The notes: a model not told the origin generated them from the sequence alone. Counted from the first letter of the stretch, positions 7,846-15,860 are shown. The stretch: 24,976 bases of DNA from RGIG9151 sp963635575 (GCA_963635575.1 CAVHFU010000021.1:1-24976); one strand, 5' to 3'. Translations and numbers: made by a program.

Positions 7846-9756
7846 TTAGGAAGATAAACTTCCAAATAATTCATCAAACTTAGCTTCCAAACGTTTTTGG
7901 ATATCTTCATCCTCTAAATTACTTTCAACTTCCGGGTCCTCATCTCTTATGTCATCTTTAATATGAGTATTATCAACCGGACCAGTTTTCAATCCATAAG
8001 GATAAACAATCCTATATTCACCTCTATGATTTAATGACGGATCAGTATGGTTTAGCTTAAACTTATTAATTTCGTTTGCGCAAGGATGCATACTTATATC
8101 ATATTTTTTCGCTTTAATAGGTCGCATACCTTTTACCATAACAATACTTGTATCCAGTGGAAGACGCTTTAACTCATCAATAGTCATTAATGAACGCCCC
8201 ATAGATTGATCAGAAATACTTTGCGAGTCAAGACCAGATGCAAGTAATGTACCACCCAACTTACCACTTCTTGAAACTTGCTCCTTATTAATTGTAGTTT
8301 CGCCTAAAGTCTTAGAAATATATTCACAAGTCGCTGTTGCCTGGCTTCCTAAAAATAGGTGCGTATCACAGTTAGCCATGATATTCTCATAAATATCTTT
8401 ATATAAATCTTTTAACTGATCTATACTCTGTAAAACAATACTTATATTAATGTTTCTACTTCTACTTGTGCTAAGTTTTTGATTGAAATCAGGTATTTGG
8501 CCAACGTTTGCAAATTCGTCCATAAGGAAGAATACAGGAATATCCAAAGTACATTTTCCGTCAGGTCTGATTGCAGAATTTTCGTCTGCCTTATAATATA
8601 ATCTTTGTAAAACTTGTCCAAAGAAAATTGTCGAAATAAAGTTAAATGCACTATGGCTATCCGGTGTTATAACGAAAGTAGCCATTTTCTTGGAACCCAT
8701 TGCATCTATATCTATTGAACTTGTTCCAGTTATAGAAGAAATTTCCGGAGTATCAAATACGTTAAGACGCGTTGCTAAACCTACTAAAACTCCCGCTCTT
8801 GTCTTATCTACCGCTAATCTAAATGTTTCGTAGCTCTTTCTTGCCATATGCTCAAATGGCAGACGCATAAATACATCATCCATCCAATCAAAATTCTCAC
8901 CAGCTCTTACCATGGCAAGGCAACTCGCAAAAGACTGTTCTTCTTTAGGACATTCACTAAGTAAATAGTAAATACATGAATTAAGTAAGGCACGCTCAGC
9001 TTGAGGCCAAAATGGGTCTTCGTTAGTCGAACCTTTGCTTGTACCTTTAATTAATGCATCACTTATAATATCTACATCTAATGTTCCACCAATATGCCAT
9101 AGTGGGTTATATGAATCGCTACACTCAGGATTAACCAAGTTTATACATCTAACTTCATATCCGTTCTCTTGCAAAAATCCGGCAGCAGTATCAAAGTTTT
9201 CACCTTTAGGGTCAGTTACAACATAAGAGCCTAACATTTGCATCATATTCGGCATAATGTAACCTCTTGATTTTCTAGAACCCGCACCACCTATGATTAA
9301 AACGTTTTTATTAATAAATCTGTTATCGGTAGTTAAATAGTTATCTTTCGCCAAAATTATACCGGTATTTCTATTTAGTATTTCATATTGTTCACCGTCA
9401 GCCCATCCGCTTGAGCCATGCTCTACGCCTTCATACTCGTTTTTTAAGAAGTAATTTTTAACTTCATATGCAACGCAAAGCATTAAAACTATAACCGCTA
9501 TCCAGAAAAAGCCACCTAAAAAGGCGCTCCTTGCCACAGCCGATGAAAACAACTCTCCAATAAACGTAATAGGATTAAGATTTATGAATATATTTGATGC
9601 AAAATAATTTATAACATCAAACCCCTTAATCCCGTTACTATTCATTTGAGATATTGTCGCTGCGTAAGAACCGCCAAAAAATACCGCAATTATTAAAGTA
9701 AGTATTCCATAAAAACTAAATCTTTTTTTTCTGTTTTTCAAAATATTTTTTATCAT
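7846..9756 (-). CDS. VirD4/TraG-type type IV coupling ATPase, orphan
   Basis: Member of the VirD4/TraG/TcpA coupling-protein family, hexameric inner-membrane ATPases that deliver DNA or protein substrates to a secretion channel. Two N-terminal membrane helices lie at about 15-34 and 78-98. The Walker A region is GGAGSRKS at 156-163, where the Gly normally preceding the Lys is Arg. The conserved TDPKGE follows near 181-186. Walker B is at about 408-414 with Asp413-Glu414, in the family-typical MDEFANVG context. Gln443 lies in the LQS motif. The last ~35 residues are very acidic. Length 636 aa fits the family, and no frameshift is visible. GAGGAG precedes the ATG by 9 bases. It is the third gene of a four-gene operon. 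No relaxase, VirB4, VirB6 or integrase is in the window, so a role in standard conjugation is not supported locally. Family call is firm; substrate is unknown. Confidence 0.9.
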   Translation of the reverse strand: MIKNILKNRKKRFSFYGILTLIIAVFFGGSYAATISQMNSNGIKGFDVINYFASNIFINLNPITFIGELFSSAVARSAFLGGFFWIAVIVLMLCVAYEVKNYFLKNEYEGVEHGSSGWADGEQYEILNRNTGIILAKDNYLTTDNRFINKNVLIIGGAGSRKSRGYIMPNMMQMLGSYVVTDPKGENFDTAAGFLQENGYEVRCINLVNPECSDSYNPLWHIGGTLDVDIISDALIKGTSKGSTNEDPFWPQAERALLNSCIYYLLSECPKEEQSFASCLAMVRAGENFDWMDDVFMRLPFEHMARKSYETFRLAVDKTRAGVLVGLATRLNVFDTPEISSITGTSSIDIDAMGSKKMATFVITPDSHSAFNFISTIFFGQVLQRLYYKADENSAIRPDGKCTLDIPVFFLMDEFANVGQIPDFNQKLSTSRSRNINISIVLQSIDQLKDLYKDIYENIMANCDTHLFLGSQATATCEYISKTLGETTINKEQVSRSGKLGGTLLASGLDSQSISDQSMGRSLMTIDELKRLPLDTSIVMVKGMRPIKAKKYDISMHPCANEINKFKLNHTDPSLNHRGEYRIVYPYGLKTGPVDNTHIKDDIRDEDPEVESNLEDEDIQKRLEAKFDELFGSLSS

Positions 9757-9779
9757 ATGTTTTCTCTCCTCTTTAGTAA

Positions 9780-10340
9780 CTATCTATCTAAGCCGTCAAT
9801 TTCTCTTGATCTTCTTCTCTCAGGATCGTTGTATCTTGCATATCTATTTTGGTCAATCGCACTATTGTTTCTAACATCTCTTTCATCAACAACTTCTGCT
9901 TCATCTACCAATTCTGCTCTGCCATCACGATATACTTCTCTTTCAGTTTCTTTTTCAGGTCTTTCAATAATTTTATTTGCTACTAATATTTCTTCAATTT
10001 CATCACGATTTTGAGCAGCTTCTATCTGTAATGCAACATCAGGACTAAGTTCTTTATCTAAAGTTATCTTATCTTGAACTTGTCCATCGTTATAGAAAAT
10101 TACAGTTCCGTTATTAATAGGCATTATAACTGCCTTAGATTCAGTCATAGTTAAATATACGCCACTAGCTCGTAAATTTTCATATACTTCTTCAAAGCTT
10201 TGTGCCTCAAAAATCATTTTTTCCATTTCTTCATTTGTAATGTTTGCCGTGGCTCTTCCTGAACCTTCAAATTCAGGTTCTCCCTTATCATTAATAGACA
10301 TTACATGAGCACCAAAATTCAATTTTATGTCTCCATTCAT
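9780..10340 (-). CDS. 186-aa hypothetical protein with charged disordered tail, coupling-ATPase operon
   Basis: I do not recognise a named family. The N-terminal 30 residues look beta-rich. Two helical segments of similar pattern, residues 35-64 and 98-126, each carry Glu-Ala then acidic helix then a turn and Ile/Val-Tyr/Ile. They faintly resemble Nif11-type helical hairpins, which is a guess from pattern only. Residues 127-186 are highly charged, alternating Glu/Asp with Arg, and probably disordered, which suits a substrate-recruiting or docking protein. GGGAGG lies 7-8 bases before the ATG. It is 17 bases downstream of the 188-aa gene and 23 bases upstream of the coupling ATPase, so it is very likely cotranscribed and a functional partner of it. 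Confidence 0.7.
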   Translation of the reverse strand: MNGDIKLNFGAHVMSINDKGEPEFEGSGRATANITNEEMEKMIFEAQSFEEVYENLRASGVYLTMTESKAVIMPINNGTVIFYNDGQVQDKITLDKELSPDVALQIEAAQNRDEIEEILVANKIIERPEKETEREVYRDGRAELVDEAEVVDERDVRNNSAIDQNRYARYNDPERRRSREIDGLDR

Positions 10341-10357
10341 AAAGATACCTCCCCTTA

Positions 10358-10924
10358 TTACAACATTACATTGCCTAATTCCCTTGTTTCCTCACTTTGA
10401 GGTAACTTAACAGAAACACTCATTTCTAGAACGACATATTTTCTATAAGGTGTTAATTTGTAGTTTCCTTTAAGATTACCAAACATATCAGGCTTTGAAA
10501 TTTGCGGAATAATTTGTTCCCCTGTCTCCGTATCAAGTAAAACCATTTGCCTTTTGGGGTTATATGTAAATGAAATATTTCTAGCCTCAACCTCAGACTC
10601 TCCATAATTCATATACTCAAGTTGTATAGTCTCATCTGATGATACAAACTTATTGTCAACAACTTGACCATACCCTATAACGCATCTGTTTTTTGCCAAG
10701 GATGCAATTAAAACATTAGTATTATCTCCTGATGCATCATACGGAATAGAAAATGTTTTTTGTATTCTACCATCCACCGCATTCTCAATGTATTCAAGTT
10801 TTTCAAGCGTACATAACGGCAAGTTCTTCCATTGCTCCCTTTTGGTAAATTTAATCGCAAATGCGACCACATTAACCCCAACAGGCTGAACAACATTAAA
10901 TTCTATTCCTTCCAAAAAGTTCAT
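10358..10924 (-). CDS. 188-aa hypothetical protein, first gene of the coupling-ATPase operon
   Basis: Not recognised. The sequence reads as a soluble, largely beta-stranded protein: alternating hydrophobic residues through most of its length, few predicted helices, no signal peptide and no membrane segment. It has only two Cys and no obvious catalytic motif. An in-frame start at 10969 exists, but the ATG at 10924 is preferred because GGAGGA lies 6 bases upstream. It is the promoter-proximal gene of the operon that also encodes the 186-aa protein, the VirD4-like ATPase and the 55-aa peptide. A structural, adaptor or effector-like role with the ATPase is possible, but the sequence alone does not show which. 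Confidence 0.7.
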   Translation of the reverse strand: MNFLEGIEFNVVQPVGVNVVAFAIKFTKREQWKNLPLCTLEKLEYIENAVDGRIQKTFSIPYDASGDNTNVLIASLAKNRCVIGYGQVVDNKFVSSDETIQLEYMNYGESEVEARNISFTYNPKRQMVLLDTETGEQIIPQISKPDMFGNLKGNYKLTPYRKYVVLEMSVSVKLPQSEETRELGNVML

Positions 10925-10957
10925 TTGGCTTCCTCCTTGGTAACATAATCTATTTAT

Positions 10958-10986
10958 AGAATACCACAAAAATGTAATAAAAGCAA
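10958..10986 (-). promoter_or_regulatory. Promoter of the coupling-ATPase operon
   Basis: Minus strand: TTGCTT (10986-10981), 17-bp spacer, TATTCT (10963-10958). It lies in the short gap after the recN stop and gives the four-gene operon its own transcription start, with a leader of about 28 bases to the ATG at 10924. Confidence 0.6.
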
Positions 10987-11010
10987 GTTTATGTTCTTAT
11001 TTTATGTCTT

Positions 11011-12666
11011 TTATCTCTTTCTCATTTCTTCTGCATGTTTAATTGCAACATCTGATATATTTCCGCCACTTATAATTCTCGCAATCTCACGAACTGTATC
11101 TTCTTCACTTAGCTTCTTTACAGATGTTTGCATCTTATCGTCAACCAGATTCTTACTAATGAAGAAATTGCTCTCCCCTTTAGCAGCAATACTTGGTAAG
11201 TGAGTTACGCAAATAACCTGTTTTGACTTAGCGATTTCTAGCATTTTTTCTCCCACTGCATTTCCCGCTTCGCCACTAATTCCGACATCTATTTCATCAA
11301 ATACCATTACTGGAATTATATCGGCATTTGCCAGGACATTCTTTAGTGAAAGCATTATTCTAGAAATTTCTCCACCTGATGCCACTTTAGAAAGTTCCTT
11401 AACCTTCTCTCCCGGATTAGATGAGAATAAAATTTCAACCTCATCCATTCCATTCCTTAAAAAGCTTCCTTCCATAAATTCTACCTTTATTTCAAAATGA
11501 GCCTTAGGCATCTCAAGTTCACTCAATATTTCTGCCAATCTAACCTCTAATTCTTTAGCAACACTTTTCCTTATATCTGAAATACTATGAGCTAGCTTAG
11601 TCATAGCTTTCTCTGTATCTAACAATTCATTATTTAAATTATTCAAAATACTTTCAGAATTACAAAGTTCATCATATTCTTTAATTAAATTATCATATGT
11701 ATCTAAAATTTCTTTTACGCTATTCCCATATTTCTTTTTTAATCTCGAAATCAAATCTATTCTTTCATCAACACTATTTAGTTCGTCTTCATCGATATAA
11801 ACCTTATCTTTTTCAGAACTTAAACTATATCCTGCTTCTTCGATTTGATAATACGCCTCATTTAATATCTCGGCTATCTTTTTATATTCTTGTTTAATAT
11901 CTTCAATCTCATTAATATGTTTTATAGTATGTTGCAATATAGATAATACTCCGCTCTCATTGTTAATAGAAGCTCCGCAGAATTCCAAAGAATCCATAAC
12001 CCTTTTTGCATTAGCCAAAATTTTTCTCTTTTCGAATAATTCTTCGTCTTCGTTGTCCTTTAACTGAGCTGAGGCAATTTCGTCAATTTGAAACTTTAAA
12101 AATTCCATAGTTCTAGCTCGTTGCTCAGGATTTCCACCCATTTTTTCAATTTTATCTAAAATATCTTTCCTATCTTGATATAACTTTTCATATTCGTCTT
12201 TATACTTTTCTAACTTGTCATGCGCGAAATTGTCTAAAACTTCAATATGCTTTTTGGCATTAAGCAAAGATTGATTATCATGTTGACCGTGTAAATCAAC
12301 TAGTAAACTCCCCACCTCACGTAACTCATTTATAGTTACAAGTTTTCCATTTATCTTTGCAATACTTCTACCATTTTGTAAAACCTCTCTATAGATTATT
12401 ATCTCATCGTCGTCATATCCAAGATTAGATAATTCATTTTTTAACTCAGAATTGTCTATAAAAAATAATGCCTCCGCAAAAGCTTTTGTTTCGCCGGTTC
12501 TAATATTATCACGACTTACTTTTCCACCTAAAATCATTGCAATTGCTCCAATAATAAGAGTTTTCCCCGCTCCCGTTTCTCCAGTCATAACATTAAAACC
12601 TTTTTCAAAATCAATTTCTAAATCATTAATTATTCCTAAATTAGATATGTGAATATGTGCTAACAT
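11011..12666 (-). CDS. recN: DNA repair protein RecN
   Basis: SMC-like ATPase acting early in double-strand break repair, bringing DNA ends together on the nucleoid. Walker A GETGAGKT is at 29-36, the family signature LHGQHDN near 125-131, a long coiled-coil central region at about 150-375, the ABC signature SGGE at 430-433 and Walker B with Asp457-Glu458, followed by the switch His in VTHLPSIAA. Length 551 aa fits RecN. The ATG is preceded by GGGGGA (12671-12676), which overlaps the nadK stop codon, and it sits 9 bases after nadK, so both are one transcript. In many Firmicutes argR or xseAB are also close; they are absent here. Confidence 0.95.
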   Translation of the reverse strand: MLAHIHISNLGIINDLEIDFEKGFNVMTGETGAGKTLIIGAIAMILGGKVSRDNIRTGETKAFAEALFFIDNSELKNELSNLGYDDDEIIIYREVLQNGRSIAKINGKLVTINELREVGSLLVDLHGQHDNQSLLNAKKHIEVLDNFAHDKLEKYKDEYEKLYQDRKDILDKIEKMGGNPEQRARTMEFLKFQIDEIASAQLKDNEDEELFEKRKILANAKRVMDSLEFCGASINNESGVLSILQHTIKHINEIEDIKQEYKKIAEILNEAYYQIEEAGYSLSSEKDKVYIDEDELNSVDERIDLISRLKKKYGNSVKEILDTYDNLIKEYDELCNSESILNNLNNELLDTEKAMTKLAHSISDIRKSVAKELEVRLAEILSELEMPKAHFEIKVEFMEGSFLRNGMDEVEILFSSNPGEKVKELSKVASGGEISRIMLSLKNVLANADIIPVMVFDEIDVGISGEAGNAVGEKMLEIAKSKQVICVTHLPSIAAKGESNFFISKNLVDDKMQTSVKKLSEEDTVREIARIISGGNISDVAIKHAEEMRKR

Positions 12667-12675
12667 AAAATCCCC

Positions 12676-13434
12676 CTACAAACGAAACTTTTCTCTTACA
12701 ATATCAAAAAAACATTTATCACTTAATTTTATAATTCTCGCTTTTAACTCGGATTTCTTAATTGTTACGTTCTTACCTTCTCCTGAAACTTGCCCATCTG
12801 CCGTAACTAAGAAATCATTTGTGTCACAAAAAACGTTTATTAATGTGTTTGCATTAGTAATAATAGGCCTTTGATGTAATGAATGAGCACAAGTTGGTGT
12901 CACAATAGTCACATCAAGTTGTGTATCCACAATAGGGCCTCCTGCGGATAACGAGTAGGCTGTTGAACCAGTCGGAGTAGCAATAATCAGTCCATCCGCC
13001 TTATAATTGTCAACATACTTACCGTCAAATCTCAAATTTAATTCGAGCAACCTTGCTAAACTAATTCTACTAATTACTACATCGTTTAATGCAATCATCT
13101 TTTTATCATTTACAATAGCCTCAAGCAGTCCTCTTTCCTCTACTCTATACTCTTTATTTATCAACTTAGTAATCACATTACCTATATCTTTAATTTCGGC
13201 CTCAGCCAAAAAACCAAGATGTCCTAAATTAATTCCGAAAATCGGTGTACCCAAAAAAACTCTGTTGGCAGCCAAAAAAGTTCCGTCTCCACCAAGTGAA
13301 ACGATAAAATCATATTCTTCTTGTGCCTCTGCCATTTCACACTTTACATTGAATTTTTTCGCTGTTTCCATGATTTCTTTTGTAGCTCTAAATGCGTACT
13401 CCTTCTCTAAATTAACAAAAATACCAAACTTCAT
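12676..13434 (-). CDS. nadK: NAD kinase
   Basis: Phosphorylates NAD to NADP in the cytoplasm using ATP or polyphosphate. The GGDGT motif lies near residues 48-52, followed by the typical NLGHLGF segment and the C-terminal GSTAYSLSAGGP segment that contacts the adenosine. Length 252 aa is on the short side of bacterial NadK (about 260-290) but complete. A TTG 18 bases further upstream is in frame, but AAAGGA lies 9 bases before the ATG at 13434, so that start is chosen. It is 9 bases upstream of recN, and the order nadK-recN is common in Clostridia. An intrinsic terminator-like hairpin sits directly before its SD. Confidence 0.93.
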   Translation of the reverse strand: MKFGIFVNLEKEYAFRATKEIMETAKKFNVKCEMAEAQEEYDFIVSLGGDGTFLAANRVFLGTPIFGINLGHLGFLAEAEIKDIGNVITKLINKEYRVEERGLLEAIVNDKKMIALNDVVISRISLARLLELNLRFDGKYVDNYKADGLIIATPTGSTAYSLSAGGPIVDTQLDVTIVTPTCAHSLHQRPIITNANTLINVFCDTNDFLVTADGQVSGEGKNVTIKKSELKARIIKLSDKCFFDIVREKFRL

Positions 13435-13450
13435 AATAAAATTTCCTTTC

Positions 13451-13523
13451 AAAAAAGACGTACAAAGCCAATGCAGCTTTACATTTTATACATAACTGCA
13501 TTGGCACCTGCCACGTCACAAAA
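13451..13523 (-). terminator. Two-part hairpin with T-run between prs and nadK
   Basis: Inner stem GCCAATGCAG (13467-13476) pairs perfectly with 13496-13505. An outer GACGT/ACGTC pair (13457-13461 with 13513-13517) encloses it. On minus it ends in six T residues at 13456-13451, about 4 bases before the nadK SD. It can terminate prs transcription; because it abuts the nadK SD it might also attenuate nadK. Confidence 0.65.
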
Positions 13524-13538
13524 AACAATTATTTATTT

Positions 13539-14477
13539 CTAGTAGAACATTTCTCCCATTGAGTGCCCTTCATGAATTCTCTTAATAGCCTCACCAAATA
13601 TAGGAGCAACTGTTAATACCTTTATTTTATCCAACTGCTTTTCAGGTGGAAGTGGAATTGTATTAGTTATAATAAATTCCTTTATAGAAGAATTATTTAT
13701 TCTTTCAATGGCAGGTCCAGATAGTACTCCATGAGTACAAGCAGCATATATTTCCTTTACATTGTATTCTTCTAGGACATGCACTGCATTCATAATAGAA
13801 CTACCTCTATCTACTTCATCATCAAAAATTACGCATCTCTTTCCAGAAACATCGCCGACAATATTTTCAATTAATGTTTCTTGGCTATTTCCTAATCTTC
13901 TCTTATCTAACATTGCAATAGGTGCATTAAGTCTTGTAGCATATTTATATGCCTTTTTAGAACTACCTGCATCAGTTGCAACAACAACCAAATCATCAAA
14001 ATTCTTTGCTTTAAAATAATTTGCAAGTAAATCGGCAAACACTAATTGGTCAGCAGGAATATTGAAAAATCCTAAAATTTGAGTTGCATGTAAATCAGAA
14101 GTAAGAACCCTGTTTGCTCCCGCTGCTGCAAGCAAATCAGCTACTAGCTTAGAGGTAATTGCAATTCTCGGTTGATCCTTTTTATCCGAGCGTGCATAAG
14201 GATAATAAGGCAAAACTGCCGTAATTCTTTTAGCTGATGCCCTCTTTAGCGCATCAATTGTAATAAGTAATTCCATAAAATTCTCATCAACAGGAGGTCT
14301 TGAAGTTTGAATTACAAAAACGTCATCTCCTCTAACGGTTTCTAAAATTTTTACAAACCTGTTGTCATTGTCAAACTTAAACGATTCACTTTGACCCAAA
14401 GGTACTCCTATAGAATCGCACACCTCTTTAGCAAATTCCTTACTCGCATTACAGCCAAAAATTTTTAATTGGTCCAT
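13539..14477 (-). CDS. prs: Ribose-phosphate pyrophosphokinase (PRPP synthase), divergent active-site loop
   Basis: Makes PRPP from ribose 5-phosphate and ATP for purine, pyrimidine, His, Trp and NAD synthesis. The catalytic/metal region DLHATQILGFF contains His130, close to the DLHxxQxxGFF signature. The N-terminal flexible region YYPYARSDKK at 91-100 is conserved. The PRPP-binding loop, usually DDxxDTAGT, reads DDEVDRGSS at 219-227. Length 312 aa is normal. The ATG follows GGAGG by 12 bases (AGAGGAGG region). It has its own promoter at 14525-14553 and a terminator after it, so it is probably monocistronic. It might represent a distinct Prs subclass; a true PRPP synthase remains the best call. 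Confidence 0.9.
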   Translation of the reverse strand: MDQLKIFGCNASKEFAKEVCDSIGVPLGQSESFKFDNDNRFVKILETVRGDDVFVIQTSRPPVDENFMELLITIDALKRASAKRITAVLPYYPYARSDKKDQPRIAITSKLVADLLAAAGANRVLTSDLHATQILGFFNIPADQLVFADLLANYFKAKNFDDLVVVATDAGSSKKAYKYATRLNAPIAMLDKRRLGNSQETLIENIVGDVSGKRCVIFDDEVDRGSSIMNAVHVLEEYNVKEIYAACTHGVLSGPAIERINNSSIKEFIITNTIPLPPEKQLDKIKVLTVAPIFGEAIKRIHEGHSMGEMFY

Positions 14478-14507
14478 AAACGCAATACCTCCTCTTAGAT
14501 TATATGG

Positions 14508-14525
14508 TTTTAATTACAATTAAAA
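14508..14525. promoter_or_regulatory. Possible operator: palindrome just downstream of the prs -10
   Basis: TTTTAATT, two bases, AATTAAAA form an 18-bp palindrome that overlaps the last base of the -10 and the predicted transcription start of prs. The position suits a repressor site. AT-rich palindromes are frequent by chance in this sequence, so support is limited. Confidence 0.3.
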
Positions 14526-14553
14526 TTTTACACCAATTTTCTCCATATTTCAA
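14525..14553 (-). promoter_or_regulatory. SigA-type promoter of prs
   Basis: Minus strand: TTGAAA (14553-14548), 17-bp spacer, TAAAAT (14530-14525). It lies just after the end of the CmpB-like gene. Confidence 0.65.
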
Positions 14554-14561
14554 CATTGCTA

Positions 14562-15314
14562 TTATTTTTTTCTGTTTATGAACTCACGCAATTCCGCTAG
14601 TGCATCATTATACTTAATAGATTTTAACCTAGGGAAAGCTTTAATAATTCTTTTGTTTTGCATACTTAAAGCCTTTGTTAAAGCTTTATATATAGGTGTC
14701 TCCGGCACATAAGACTTAATTTTTTCAATTGCTTCTTCTTTATATGAACTTACAGTCTTAGCAACACTTTCTCTCTTCTCCTCCAAAACTTCTTTTAATT
14801 CTCTTAACTTATCATCAAGCTTAACAACAGCGCTAAATGTAATTATATTATCTATTGCATATCCAACTAGAAATAATATAACTGCAATATTTAATATAAG
14901 CTTTGGTATCGCGTTAATATACGCTGTAACAACAGGATTTATAACTTTTATAAGTAATACGCAAAATAAACCAAATACTATCGCACCAATTAAGCAAACT
15001 CTACCATTAATATTAAACTTTTTATCCGAATAATCCCACCATCTGGCATTAAACATCTTTTCCATAACAAAGGATGTCCAATATTCAAGTGTGCAATTTA
15101 ATAATGCACCAAAAAGAAATATTGCGAGTGGATCTGAAAAACTGTTTAAACAAATTATATCTAAAAGTGCTCCGAATCCATAAATCGGGCAATATGGTCC
15201 GTTTAAAAATCCCCTGTTTATTAATCTTCTCTCAATAACAGAGCATAGTAAACTTTCATATGCCCAACCTATCACACTATAAATAATAAACCAACTGCAA
15301 TACATTATAAGCAA
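14562..15314 (-). CDS. CmpB-like putative ABC transporter permease (membrane protein)
   Basis: Resembles the Firmicutes family annotated as putative ABC transporter permease (CmpB-like, formerly DUF1113): an N-terminal membrane domain with about five helices (roughly 1-20, 45-62, 64-80, 104-126, 135-158) containing the family-typical IGWxYE and RGFLNGPxCPIYGFG segments. A cytoplasmic coiled-coil-like basic C terminus of about 90 residues follows. No ATPase subunit is nearby, so transport is unproven. The start is a TTG with GGGAG 8 bases upstream, 3 bases after the stop of the HD-domain gene. An ATG three codons later is the alternative but is poorly spaced. It is coupled to the HD-domain gene. 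Confidence 0.78.
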   Translation of the reverse strand: MLIMYCSWFIIYSVIGWAYESLLCSVIERRLINRGFLNGPYCPIYGFGALLDIICLNSFSDPLAIFLFGALLNCTLEYWTSFVMEKMFNARWWDYSDKKFNINGRVCLIGAIVFGLFCVLLIKVINPVVTAYINAIPKLILNIAVILFLVGYAIDNIITFSAVVKLDDKLRELKEVLEEKRESVAKTVSSYKEEAIEKIKSYVPETPIYKALTKALSMQNKRIIKAFPRLKSIKYNDALAELREFINRKK

Positions 15315-15317
15315 TTT

Positions 15318-15785
15318 TTATTCTCCCACCTTAAAATTAAATTTCTTTATATGAAAAGTCTCAAATATCGCATAAATTTTGTCTGATAAGCAAAGGATTA
15401 TACTCTCCTTGTAACGTGGAGGAGTAATATTTAACGGAAACATATGCCTTAAAATCATATCCCTTTCTATCTTGTTAAGTTTAAAACTTTTTCTTGCATT
15501 TCGCAGAGCCGTTCTAGGATGAGTAAAGCCATGCCATTTATGACTATTATCTGTAACATGCCAATCATATAAAAAATAATCGTGGAGCAATGCACCTCTA
15601 ACAAGATTTCGCTGATTAACTTTTATATGAAAACAAGTTGCAATAAGTACACAGAGACACGCCACATTAATACAATGCTCGTATACGCTAGTATCGCCGT
15701 GCTGTATATATTTTTTAGTAGACTGCATCCCATCAGATAAAATGATCTCTTTTCCGTACAACATAACAATATCTTCCGCTCTCAA
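15318..15785 (-). CDS. HD-domain phosphohydrolase-like protein
   Basis: Small cytoplasmic HD-superfamily protein, metal-dependent phosphohydrolase fold. Visible ligands are His in YEHCIN, the His-Asp pair in GALLHDYFLYDW, His in HGFTHP and His in ILRHMFPL, so the metal site looks complete. Substrate is unknown. The start is uncertain: no suitable ATG lies upstream of the domain. TTG at 15785 has GAGG 8 bases upstream and lies about 40 bases after the predicted transcription start. TTG at 15815 is in frame, but its SD would be at the very 5' end of the mRNA. The stop is 3 bases before the CmpB-like gene, indicating coupled translation and a shared role. Confidence 0.8.
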   Translation of the reverse strand: MRAEDIVMLYGKEIILSDGMQSTKKYIQHGDTSVYEHCINVACLCVLIATCFHIKVNQRNLVRGALLHDYFLYDWHVTDNSHKWHGFTHPRTALRNARKSFKLNKIERDMILRHMFPLNITPPRYKESIILCLSDKIYAIFETFHIKKFNFKVGE

Positions 15786-15831
15786 CCCTAACACCTCGAC
15801 AAATTTTGTTGTCAATAAATTTTCCTTGAGT

Positions 15832-15860
15832 ATTATACTACATCATTCTGCATATTTCAA
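15832..15860 (-). promoter_or_regulatory. SigA-type promoter of the HD-domain/CmpB-like operon
   Basis: Minus strand: TTGAAA (15860-15855), 17-bp spacer, TATAAT (15837-15832). Confidence 0.7.

Noticed and set aside
7846..10924. Integrative conjugative element or its remnant
   Set aside because: No integrase, relaxase, VirB4, att-like direct repeats or pseudogenes found around the coupling ATPase; the genes are intact with tidy operon signals. A remnant cannot be excluded without the rest of the genome.
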